DNA of 15,437 nucleotides, taken from contig DUGO01000020.1 of the NCBI GenBank assembly GCA_013331375.1, positions 1-15,437 of the forward strand, given 5' to 3'. Origin of the DNA: Candidatus Methanoperedentaceae archaeon (GTDB taxonomy: Archaea > Halobacteriota > Methanosarcinia > Methanosarcinales > Methanoperedenaceae). The notes beneath the pieces are model-generated. The model made no database searches. It was given only the letters and a program-made list of their open reading frames with translations, and was not told the origin of the DNA. This document shows, piece by piece, positions 6,703 through 13,072 of the stretch; positions within the stretch are counted from its first letter, which is position 1, and every line of letters begins with the position of its first letter. A program made the position numbers and the translations under genes.

Positions 6703-7489
6703 TATGACCTCCGATCAGGTGCCGCACCTGCACCTGAATGAGCTGGAATACGCCGTCTATCAGCAAGAACAATTCCGGCAGGATCCGAAGGACAGCATAC
6801 GCAATAATGAACAGCGCTATTGTTGAGCCTATCTTTGCCACAACCGCATGCGCAATGTAGAAGCTCTGCTCTGCGGTGCCGAACCAGCCGAGACCGTACG
6901 CTGCAATTATGAACACGTTCCTTACCAGGTTGAGTATATATATGACCGGGACCGATACCGCAAACGCAGCGAGTATGCGCTTTGCCGGTGCGTTCACACC
7001 GAATATCGTGCCTATGAAGAGTGCCATGCTCTCGATGGCAGTGCATGCGAGCACTATCTCGACCCTGTAACCGTTCAGGGTTATGATGTTCCAGTCCAGC
7101 CGACCGGCTGGTATCTTCAGCATCCACATAGCCCACAGGGTCTGGTCAGTGACAAGTGAGATTATGAGCCTGTTCAGCGTTGTCTCTGCGAACATGAAGT
7201 ACACCAGCCCGCCGATCGCGGTTGCAGCGGTCGCCCTGTTGAGCGTGTCCCTGTCGCTACCCCGGAGCATGCAATATGCCATGAAAAAGCAGAACAGTGC
7301 GACAACAGCCGTGAGCCCCACGTTGAAGTAGTCATCTATCGCCATGTACTTGAGCGGCTGGAGACCCCAGTGTACACCAAACAGTGCCCAGCCCCAGGCA
7401 CCCAGGATGCGCTGGGCGCGAGGTCTTGACGGAACCACAGAGGCGATAGCGAGCAGGGCAAGAGCTGCCCACAGCACGTACTCAATCAT
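6692..7489 (-). CDS. artA: Archaeosortase A
   Basis: This multi-pass membrane protease/transpeptidase of the exosortase/archaeosortase family removes C-terminal anchor segments from surface proteins and is thought to transfer them to lipid. Numbered from the ATG at 7489 (265 residues), the candidate catalytic residues are C149 in LACTAIES, R190 in LNLVRNVFI and H214 in IAHAVVAKIGS. About seven to eight hydrophobic helices are visible. A TTG at 7504 would add five residues. I prefer ATG 7489, because a TTTTTTA box at 7514-7520 lies 28 bases upstream, which fits a leaderless mRNA. The gene is followed by psd and pssA with overlaps. In Haloferax, archaeal PssA and PssD are reported to be needed for ArtA-dependent anchoring, so this linkage is functionally sensible. 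Its preferred signal is PGF-CTERM; no PGF-CTERM protein lies in the window. Confidence 0.92.
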   Translation of the reverse strand: MIEYVLWAALALLAIASVVPSRPRAQRILGAWGWALFGVHWGLQPLKYMAIDDYFNVGLTAVVALFCFFMAYCMLRGSDRDTLNRATAATAIGGLVYFMFAETTLNRLIISLVTDQTLWAMWMLKIPAGRLDWNIITLNGYRVEIVLACTAIESMALFIGTIFGVNAPAKRILAAFAVSVPVIYILNLVRNVFIIAAYGLGWFGTAEQSFYIAHAVVAKIGSTIALFIIAYAVLRILPELFLLIDGVFQLIQVQVRHLIGGHNAG

Positions 7490-7513
7490 GCTGGTGCAAT
7501 ACAACTTCGCAGG

Positions 7514-7520
7514 TAAAAAA
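7514..7520 (-). promoter_or_regulatory. TATA-like box of the artA-psd-pssA operon
   Basis: The minus strand reads TTTTTTA, 28 bases before the artA ATG at 7489. No Shine-Dalgarno precedes that ATG, in agreement with leaderless expression. Confidence 0.5.
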
Positions 7521-7584
7521 GTTTGCCAGAGAGCGTGCGCTGGCTTGAGGATTCCGGCATCGCGGTAGATACCTGAACAATAGA

Positions 7585-7590
7585 TTTAAA
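7585..7590 (+). promoter_or_regulatory. TATA box of tRNA-Asp
   Basis: TTTAAA lies about 37 bases before the mature tRNA-Asp 5' end. Initiation 26 bases downstream would be near 7614 and leave an 11-base leader for RNase P. The stretch between artA and this tRNA (7490-7624) holds the two divergent promoters and nothing else I recognise. Confidence 0.6.
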
Positions 7591-7624
7591 TGCAATCAAT
7601 GCATTTTTTGCTCGCAGCGCTTGG

Positions 7625-7697
7625 GTCCGGATAGTGTAGCGGCCTATCATGAAGGCCTGTCGAGCCTTCGACCCGGGTTCAAATCCCGGTCCGGACG
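7625..7697 (+). tRNA. tRNA-Asp (anticodon GTC)
   Basis: The 73-base sequence folds as a complete tRNA without intron. The acceptor is GTCCGGA/TCCGGAC with discriminator G, the D arm contains GTGTAGCGGCCTATCAT, the anticodon loop is CTGTCGA (anticodon GTC), and the T loop is TTCAAAT on a CCGGG/CCCGG stem. Discriminator G and the anticodon agree with aspartate. No CCA is encoded. Confidence 0.95.
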
Positions 7698-7718
7698 TGC
7701 TTCAAATTGCAAATTGCA

Positions 7719-7754
7719 GAGGGCAGGCAATCGCCTCCCTCGGCATGTATTTTT
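7719..7754 (+). terminator. Hairpin followed by a T-run downstream of tRNA-Asp
   Basis: Bases 7719-7741 form a hairpin with nine paired bases, GAGGG-AGGC against GCCT-CCCTC, with a single bulged C at 7724 and a four-base AATC loop. Five Ts follow at 7750-7754. It may end the tRNA-Asp transcript or be part of a small RNA. The T-run starts eight bases past the stem, so it is not a textbook intrinsic terminator. Confidence 0.35.
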
Positions 7755-7790
7755 GCAACTATCATATTTTATCCATAAGCCAACTGCTTT

Positions 7791-7925
7791 TTATATAATG
7801 TTCATCATCATATTCGTGTCTCCCGGCGGATAACCTGAATAGAACTTACTGAAATAGCCGAATACTTCCACGGAATCCTCATAACTCCATCCCACAGTAC
7901 CTATGTGGATTTTCTCCATTTTCAT
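7791..7925 (-). pseudogene. Fragment resembling the N-terminus of a DUF72/YecE protein
   Basis: A 44-residue minus-strand reading frame begins MKMEKIHIGTVGWSYEDSVE and stops at TAA after GYPPGDTNMMMNII. The first part resembles the DUF72 N-terminus (usually IGTSGWSY-x-W). No continuation of a DUF72 protein is found in the remaining bases up to tRNA-Asp. An AAGGGG lies just before the second in-frame ATG (7919). The likeness is from memory over about 15 residues, so this is either a decayed remnant or a chance short frame. The rest of 7698-7964 holds only the hairpin and A/T-rich sequence. Confidence 0.35.
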
Positions 7926-7964
7926 TCCCCTTTGAATAGCAGTCGGTTGTTCTTATCCGCAGGC

Positions 7965-9086
7965 TCAGCACAGCCTTTTCCGCATCAGCATGAAGGCAAT
8001 TGCGGAAACAAATAGCGGTATCGCTGCACCAGCCGAAAATTCAGGCACTGGTAACTGTACCGCCATGGTCAGCGGGTTACTGGTGATGGCATAGCCTGTC
8101 CCGCCGCCGTATCTCGCCTGTGCCCTGATGTAATACGTGCCCGGAGTCGAGGGAGCGGTAACGTTCCATGAGAACGTCTGGTTCAATGATGTGACTGCCC
8201 GCTCATCATAGCTGTATGGGGCGGGATTGCCGTTGGCATCCCTTGTAATCTGCCAGCCGTCCTTCTTTATATTCCCGCTCAGGGGCAGTGTATTGTTCAG
8301 GAGGACGATGCCCAGCATGTCATCAGCCTTGTTGATGTTGCTCGTGCTGACCGTTATCACGATATTCTGCTGGCTTGTGTTATATGGTCCCGATGGGTTC
8401 GCTGTGATGGAAATGGCAGCTCCGGGAGACGAGGTTGTGTGGCAGCCAGTGCCGCACTGCCCGGGATTTGCGGGACTGCCCTTCTCGGTACTGCCTGAGA
8501 GGTCAAGGTCTTCATCCCCGCTCATGACAACCATTGTGAGCGGTGCTGTGATGGCTCCATATCCCTTGATACCCTGCCCTTTGATGCGGTCGCTGTATCT
8601 CGCATGCGATTCTATATAGTATGTGCCTGGATTTGAAGGAACTGTGACATTCCACAAATAGGTCTGGTTCACTGTTGAAAGATTACTCTTCTCATTATAA
8701 TTGACCGGGATGCCATTATTGACCTCATCCCTGGTAATTGACCATCCGTCATATTTTATGTTAAACGGATACGACTGAGTATTATTTACAAGCATAATGC
8801 CAAGGATGGTGTCAGGGATACTGTTATTGTATGATGTGGCATTTATGGTGATGTTAATCTTGTGCTTTGCCGTATAGGGTCCTGCGGGGTTCACCGACAT
8901 CGACAGGGCAGCACCGATGGGACCCTCATCGTGGCAGCTAACAACGCCACAGTTAGGGGGCGCCTGGCCACTCGAATTCAGGTTCAGGTCACTGCTGCCC
9001 ACACCTTTGTTCTTCGCATCTGCAGGGGCTGCAAGCAGTAATATCAGCATAACCAAGAATGTAAGGGCAAGGGTGCTATGTTTCAT
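7965..9086 (-). CDS. Secreted two-repeat protein with CX3-4CH motifs and PEF-CTERM anchor
   Basis: The 373-residue protein has a signal peptide (residues 1-24, ending PADA), two tandem copies of a beta-rich domain (about 41-187 and 206-343) and a C-terminal sorting segment. The second copy repeats motifs of the first: NPAGPYT/NPSGPYN, GIMLVNNT/GIVLLNNT, KYDGWSITRD/KKDGWQITRD, NQTYLWNVTVPSNPGTYYI/NQTFSWNVTAPSTPGTYYI. Each copy opens with a heme-like motif, C46-x4-C51-H52 and C211-x3-C215-H216, neither being the classical CXXCH. The domain recalls choice-of-anchor V or Reeler-like surface domains. The end is VPEF (347-350), a hydrophobic helix and RKRLC, a PEF-CTERM signal normally processed by archaeosortase C-type enzymes. 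Many N-x-S/T sites suggest glycosylation. It overlaps the upstream gene by ATGA. Function unknown; a redox role is possible but unproven. Confidence 0.82.
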   Translation of the reverse strand: MKHSTLALTFLVMLILLLAAPADAKNKGVGSSDLNLNSSGQAPPNCGVVSCHDEGPIGAALSMSVNPAGPYTAKHKINITINATSYNNSIPDTILGIMLVNNTQSYPFNIKYDGWSITRDEVNNGIPVNYNEKSNLSTVNQTYLWNVTVPSNPGTYYIESHARYSDRIKGQGIKGYGAITAPLTMVVMSGDEDLDLSGSTEKGSPANPGQCGTGCHTTSSPGAAISITANPSGPYNTSQQNIVITVSTSNINKADDMLGIVLLNNTLPLSGNIKKDGWQITRDANGNPAPYSYDERAVTSLNQTFSWNVTAPSTPGTYYIRAQARYGGGTGYAITSNPLTMAVQLPVPEFSAGAAIPLFVSAIAFMLMRKRLC

Positions 9087-9802
9087 CCTATTATCATCGC
9101 CACCTTAGTGAATACCATTCCAGTGAATATGATGAACAGTACCGCGGACAGCCGGCTGAACCGTATCTTTAATCCGAACAGCGTGGCATGAAGCTTATCT
9201 TCAAGCGGTCCCGTTAGCTCCAGATATATCAGCAGGAGTATCAGCACGATGCTGAATATCAGCCCTGCATTGAGCGAATTATTCGTACCAAGTCTCTCCG
9301 CATAATACGCCAGGGAGTTCATTGAGTTCTTCGAACTGATATAAGTGGATGAGCTCATTACCGAAGTGGAGAAGGATGCGAACGAGACAAAGCTGCTCCA
9401 GACCTGCGGGGGATAGGCAGGCAAGTCCAGCGATTTTTTATGCGAGCCCTGCCCTGAATTTGTCTTTACAAGGAAGGTTATCCTATCACCCGGCGCCGGA
9501 GCATCGGGATACAGGTACGTATATCGCTTGGAGGATTCTGGTGCCAGCAGCGCCTGTCCCTGCATCAGTGACACTCCGTTGGCATACAGCTCGTAACTTG
9601 CCACGTCATCACTTGCCGAGGGATTTTTCACGTCAAATGTAATCTGGATTGGGGCACCCTCCCTCGGCACTTCAGGCATGGCTGTGATTGTCACCGGTTC
9701 ATACCGGGTATGCACACTGGCAGCAAAGCTGCCCAGTATCAGGAGGGTGAACCAGATTATTACCGTTTTGTAGAACATCCCATTCGGGCGTTTTTCTGTC
9801 AT
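9083..9802 (-). CDS. Unrecognised membrane protein with a CARDB-like external domain
   Basis: I do not recognise the family of this 239-residue protein. Residues 11-29 form a hydrophobic signal or anchor helix. Residues 35-128 look like one beta-sandwich of the CARDB/adhesion type (VTITAMPEVPREGAPIQITFDVKN, then SYELYANG and GDRITFLVKTN). A Ser/Tyr-rich linker follows (132-176), and two membrane helices lie at about 178-196 and 216-236, with a short loop between them. There is no Cys. The last codons overlap the start of the two-repeat PEF-CTERM gene (ATGA), so the two products probably work together, perhaps as membrane platform and surface domain. The ATG at 9802 lacks a Shine-Dalgarno; a CTTATAG about 24 bases upstream permits a leaderless start. 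ATG at residue 9 is an alternative. Confidence 0.75.
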   Translation of the reverse strand: MTEKRPNGMFYKTVIIWFTLLILGSFAASVHTRYEPVTITAMPEVPREGAPIQITFDVKNPSASDDVASYELYANGVSLMQGQALLAPESSKRYTYLYPDAPAPGDRITFLVKTNSGQGSHKKSLDLPAYPPQVWSSFVSFASFSTSVMSSSTYISSKNSMNSLAYYAERLGTNNSLNAGLIFSIVLILLLIYLELTGPLEDKLHATLFGLKIRFSRLSAVLFIIFTGMVFTKVAMIIG

Positions 9803-9822
9803 GATTAAAACTGAATATTCTT

Positions 9823-9844
9823 CTATAAGTCCACTACATATAAG
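9823..9844 (-). promoter_or_regulatory. A/T-rich promoter region of the membrane/PEF-CTERM gene pair
   Basis: Two TATA-like sequences occur on the minus strand, CTTATAG at 9823-9829 and CTTATATGT at 9836-9844. The nearer one is spaced for a leaderless start at 9802, the further for a leader of about ten bases. I cannot choose between them. The rest of the 210-base divergent gap up to pyrB has a long A/T tract (about 9841-9890) and short inverted repeats. Confidence 0.4.
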
Positions 9845-9985
9845 TTTTTCGGTTAAAATTAATATAAATTTTTACTGTTTTTATTTCTTGAGGCTTCTGC
9901 CTGGATTTTAATGCCACGCGCCGATTCCAGGTCTCAGGTTTTTCCGGGAAAAGAAGCCCCTGTGCGCCAGGCGGCACACCATACA

Positions 9986-9991
9986 TTTAAA
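9986..9991 (+). promoter_or_regulatory. TATA box of pyrBI
   Basis: TTTAAA is centred 27 bases before the ATG at 10016, the distance for a leaderless archaeal mRNA. An interrupted palindrome TTTTCC-G-GGAAAA lies upstream at 9940-9952 and could bind a regulator, but that is a guess. Confidence 0.55.
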
Positions 9992-10012
9992 TCAAATCTC
10001 TCCGTATAGGAT

Positions 10013-10933
10013 GTGATGCCAGGACTCAGGCACATAATCTCAATGAAGGAACTCTCCAGGGAGGACATTGAACGAATCCTGGAAAAAGCCAGAGAGCTTG
10101 AGCGGTTTGCGCGGAAAGAGCGCTCGAACATGCTCGAGGGCAGTGTGCTCGCAACCCTTTTTTACGAGCCCAGCACAAGGACGCGGTTGTCCTTTGAGAC
10201 AGCCATGAAGAGGCTCGGCGGTGAAGTCATAGACATGGTGTCCAAGGAAGTAAGCTCGGCAGCCAAGGGGGAATCGCTGGCTGATACCATACGCGTGGTG
10301 GACAAGTACGCGGATGTGATTGTGCTGCGCCACCCGAAGGAGGGCTCGGCGCGCATGGCAGCAGAGTTCTCGTCCGTGCCGATAATCAATGCAGGGGATG
10401 GCGCAGGACACCACCCGACGCAGACCCGCCTCGACCTGTACACAATCATGAGGGTAAGCTGCCTTGAAGGGCTCAATATAGCGCTTGCGGGCGACCTGAA
10501 GTATGGCAGGACAGTACATTCGCTCGCGTACGCATTGTCTCTGTTCGGCGCGAACATAACACTCGTATCCCCAAAGCAGCTTCGCATACCAGAATTCATA
10601 AAAAGCGACCTGCGAGCCAGGGGTATCGGCATCAGGGAGACCGAGTCCCTTGAAAGCGTGATGAACGAGGTCGATGTCCTCTACGTGACGCGCATACAGA
10701 GGGAGAGGTTCCCTGACCATGAGGAGTACATGAAAGTCGCCGGGGTCTACAGGATAACGGGCAAGCTGCTCGACGGCGTCAGGGATAACCTGATAATCAT
10801 GCACCCGCTGCCCAGGATTGATGAGATAGCCCCGGATGTGGACAGGACGAAGCACGCAAAGTACTTTGAGCAGGCATTCTACGGGGTCCCTGTACGGATG
10901 GCGCTCCTGTCGATGCTGCTGGAGGCGGAATGA
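10013..10933 (+). CDS. pyrB: Aspartate carbamoyltransferase catalytic chain
   Basis: The 306-residue protein is the catalytic subunit of aspartate transcarbamoylase, which makes N-carbamoyl-aspartate from carbamoyl phosphate and aspartate in pyrimidine synthesis. Carbamoyl-phosphate-binding STRTR is at residues 54-58, the mobile-loop Ser and Lys are in VSSAAKGES (80-88), HHPTQTRLD is at 133-141, and a HPLPR block follows in the C-terminal domain. Length is normal. The start is GTG 10013 or, more likely, ATG 10016: a TATA box 27 bases upstream suggests leaderless transcription from it. The stop overlaps the pyrI start (ATGA). The encoded holoenzyme should be the regulated catalytic/regulatory type. 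Confidence 0.96.
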   Translation: MMPGLRHIISMKELSREDIERILEKARELERFARKERSNMLEGSVLATLFYEPSTRTRLSFETAMKRLGGEVIDMVSKEVSSAAKGESLADTIRVVDKYADVIVLRHPKEGSARMAAEFSSVPIINAGDGAGHHPTQTRLDLYTIMRVSCLEGLNIALAGDLKYGRTVHSLAYALSLFGANITLVSPKQLRIPEFIKSDLRARGIGIRETESLESVMNEVDVLYVTRIQRERFPDHEEYMKVAGVYRITGKLLDGVRDNLIIMHPLPRIDEIAPDVDRTKHAKYFEQAFYGVPVRMALLSMLLEAE

Positions 10934-11391
10934 GAGAAAAGGATGTCAGGGTTCTGCCCATACGCAACGGTACTGTAATAGACCACATCACGGCAGGACA
11001 GGCGCTGAATGTGCTGAAGATACTGGGCATCACGGATAAATCCAACTCGGTCGTGAGCGTGGCTATGAATGTGCCGAGCAGCGTGATAGGCACAAAGGAC
11101 ATCGTGAAGGTCGAGGACAGGGAGCTGATAGAGGATGAGGTCAACCGCATATCCCTCATATCGCCCAAAGCCACGATAAACATCATCCGTGGGTATGAGG
11201 TAGTGATGAAGCACAGGGTAGAGCTGCCGGCGCGCGTTGACGGCGTCGTAAAGTGCGTGAACCCGAACTGCATCTCCAACACCTCGGAGCCGGTCGTGTC
11301 GAAGTTCCTTGTCTCGGGCAAACCGGTCATGCTGCGCTGCGCCTACTGCGATTATGTGATATCAGAGAACATCGCGGCGCATCTTATATAG
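10930..11391 (+). CDS. pyrI: Aspartate carbamoyltransferase regulatory chain
   Basis: The 153-residue protein is the regulatory subunit that binds nucleotide effectors and docks on PyrB. The N-terminal allosteric domain contains [13 protein letters not shown] (11-23) and the following helix and strands. The zinc domain has C109, C114, C137 and C140 in KCVNPNC and RCAYC, the four-Cys site that holds the catalytic contact. Length is typical. Its ATG overlaps the pyrB stop by four bases, giving 1:1 coupled translation. The gene ends eight bases before the convergent KaiC-like gene; no clear terminator separates them. Confidence 0.96.
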   Translation: MREKDVRVLPIRNGTVIDHITAGQALNVLKILGITDKSNSVVSVAMNVPSSVIGTKDIVKVEDRELIEDEVNRISLISPKATINIIRGYEVVMKHRVELPARVDGVVKCVNPNCISNTSEPVVSKFLVSGKPVMLRCAYCDYVISENIAAHLI

Positions 11392-11399
11392 CCAGATAA

Positions 11400-12149
11400 T
11401 CATGCCGGGGGGGAGATGAACCTCTCGCCCTGGAGCATATTCGTTGAGAATACCTCAGAATTCGAGTGGACAACGATGCCCCTTTTCGTTATGCTGTACG
11501 GCTTTATCTCGTGCGAATGCTCGTGCCTTCGCATCTTGGACACTTCTATCAGGTTCGTTGTGGCGCTGAGGTCGGGGTAGCGCAGGTACCGCAGCGATAT
11601 CACACCGTCGGTCACGTACTCCACAAGCCCGAACTTGGAATGGTACGGGTCACCCCGCGCAGTCTCTGATGTAAGGAGTGAGGTGGCTCCGCAGTCCTTG
11701 ATCACCTGCACAAGGTGCAGAAGATGGTCGCGCCGCTCGGTATCAGAGTCGTGTATCATCTCGTACATCGTTATGGAGTCTATCACGATGCGGCTTGGAC
11801 CGAATGATTTCAGGAGCTCGGGCAGGTCGCTTTCAACCCGGGTGATGGTCGCCTTGATGTTCAGGGCGCTCAGTCGTATGAGCACAAGGCCGCCGCTCTC
11901 GATGTGCGGTTGCAGGTCCCAGCCGAAGGATTCAGCAGTCCTGATGACATTCTCCTCGGTCTCCTCCATGCAGATGTATATGCACTTTTCACCCTTTTCG
12001 AGCCCGGTGTGGATGAACTGCAGCCCTATTGTGGACTTGCCCGTGCCGAAAGCACCGATGACAGCCACTACATGGTTCTCGGGTATGCCGCCCCCAAGCA
12101 GCACGTCCAGACCTTCGATGCCGGTCTCAAGAAGTTCCATCGTTTTCAC
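11400..12149 (-). CDS. KaiC-like (RecA superfamily) ATPase, single domain
   Basis: The 249-residue protein is a one-domain KaiC-like ATPase. It has the entry motif TGIEGLDVLLGGGIP (9-23), a full Walker A GAFGTGKST (32-40), tandem catalytic Glu in MEETEE (61-66), and Walker B RIVIDSITMY (120-129). A KMRRHEHSH segment near the end fits the family C-terminal switch. Such proteins act as nucleotide-dependent regulators; ArlH of the archaellum motor is a relative. The frame opens with GTG 12149, which overlaps the previous stop (GTGA) and has AGGGG only three bases upstream; ATG 12140 is an alternative start. It forms an operon with a degenerate paralogue and is divergent from a secretion ATPase gene, hinting at a role with that machine. 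Confidence 0.88.
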   Translation of the reverse strand: MKTMELLETGIEGLDVLLGGGIPENHVVAVIGAFGTGKSTIGLQFIHTGLEKGEKCIYICMEETEENVIRTAESFGWDLQPHIESGGLVLIRLSALNIKATITRVESDLPELLKSFGPSRIVIDSITMYEMIHDSDTERRDHLLHLVQVIKDCGATSLLTSETARGDPYHSKFGLVEYVTDGVISLRYLRYPDLSATTNLIEVSKMRRHEHSHEIKPYSITKRGIVVHSNSEVFSTNMLQGERFISPPA

Positions 12150-12964
12150 TTGCCCCTTACCCTTTTAATGTAAGAAACCTCATATCCTACCTGCGGTGTG
12201 ATGGCGGTCTCGAACTTTACAATATTGTCAGCCTCAAGCTGGGGGAGCAGCCCCCTGAACTTCTTCACGTACATCGACCTCTGCCGCAGTGACGTCCCCA
12301 TGTTCTCCCACCCGAACATCAGCACGCCGTCGGCGCATTCCATGATCTCTTCCTGTTTCCCGTTCTCGAAGACCCCGTTGTTCAGTATCGCATATACCAG
12401 CCCGTTCCAGCGCTTCGACACCTTTTGCAGCCCCCGGAGGAACGAAATCATGTCCCTCCATTTCATCGTATCAGAGCAGTACTGTGCGAGCGCTGTAAGC
12501 GAGTCTATGATCACGACTGAGCTCGAGGCGGTCTCGTCCATATAGTGCACGAGCGAATCTATGAGATTCTTCTCGGTCTCGTTGCTTTTCAGCTGTTCGA
12601 ACGAGACCTTGGACTCGGTCACCCATGCCGCAGGTACCGGCGACTTCATGAAGTACATCCATGAGAAGTCCTTGAACTCCAGCCTTTTCTGTAATGATTG
12701 GTAGTGCACGTCTGAGAATGCGTTTTGTATCTCGTTAAGGATATCCTCCCGGGACTTTGTTATTGAGATATAGCATATCTTCTCTGGTATAACCGTGTCG
12801 CCGTTTTTAAATCTTCCACCTTCAGCCAGCTTGAAGGCTGACGTATATGCGAATTCCACGTGCCCTGACCCCTCCTCGCCAAGAAGTATGACGAAAGAGC
12901 CAGGCGGAAAGCCGCCCTTGATGATAGGGTCGAGCGACTCAATACCAGTTGGTATCTTTTTCAT
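12146..12964 (-). CDS. HTR-like/KaiC-like protein with degenerate P-loop
   Basis: The 272-residue protein has the KaiC/RAD55 architecture, opening with TGIESLDPIIKGGFPPGS (6-23). The Walker A position reads GEEGSGHVE (29-37), where His35 replaces the invariant Lys and Val36 the Ser/Thr. The tandem catalytic Glu after the next strand is also missing (ISITKSRED). Walker B VVIIDSLTAL (150-159) is intact. It may bind nucleotide weakly or not hydrolyse it, and could serve as a non-catalytic partner of the complete KaiC-like protein downstream. It resembles HTR-like proteins of Methanosarcina, from memory. The ATG at 12964 has AGGA six bases upstream. It faces the PilB/ArlI-type ATPase gene across a 108-base divergent promoter region. 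Confidence 0.85.
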   Translation of the reverse strand: MKKIPTGIESLDPIIKGGFPPGSFVILLGEEGSGHVEFAYTSAFKLAEGGRFKNGDTVIPEKICYISITKSREDILNEIQNAFSDVHYQSLQKRLEFKDFSWMYFMKSPVPAAWVTESKVSFEQLKSNETEKNLIDSLVHYMDETASSSVVIIDSLTALAQYCSDTMKWRDMISFLRGLQKVSKRWNGLVYAILNNGVFENGKQEEIMECADGVLMFGWENMGTSLRQRSMYVKKFRGLLPQLEADNIVKFETAITPQVGYEVSYIKRVRGK

Positions 12965-13005
12965 CCCGGGTCCTTTTATGTCAAAGCGTTTGTTCCAGCA
13001 TCAGA

Positions 13006-13050
13006 GATATACTTTACTGTGATGATGGCAAACATTTAATACCTTACTGT
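13006..13050. promoter_or_regulatory. Divergent promoter region with a 10-bp direct repeat
   Basis: On the minus strand AGTATATC (13006-13013) is placed to serve the HTR-like gene. On the plus strand ATTTAATA (13034-13041) serves the ATPase gene. Two copies of AC[TC]TTACTGT lie at 13011-13020 and 13041-13050, exactly 30 bases apart and in the same orientation, each touching one TATA element. A further ACTGT is at 13054-13058. The spacing of about three helical turns suggests an operator for a factor that could control both units. Confidence 0.45.
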
Positions 13051-13072
13051 AACACTGTAAAAAGTATAAAGT

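Noticed and set aside
7787..7799. Strong TATA-like CTTTTTATATAA on the plus strand
   Set aside because: No plus-strand gene follows at promoter distance, and such boxes are nearly palindromic; it may be chance A/T-rich sequence or belong to an unseen small RNA.
7621..7833. 70-codon plus-strand frame starting just before tRNA-Asp
   Set aside because: It reads through the tRNA-Asp gene, so it is not a protein gene.
9900..9931. Inverted repeat CCTGGA/TCCAGG with a 20-base loop upstream of pyrB
   Set aside because: Six-base arms this far apart are likely by chance and no T-run follows.
10040..10855. 271-codon open frame antisense to pyrB
   Set aside because: It mirrors the codon pattern of pyrB, has no family-like sequence, and is rich in Cys/His/Tyr as expected of a shadow frame.
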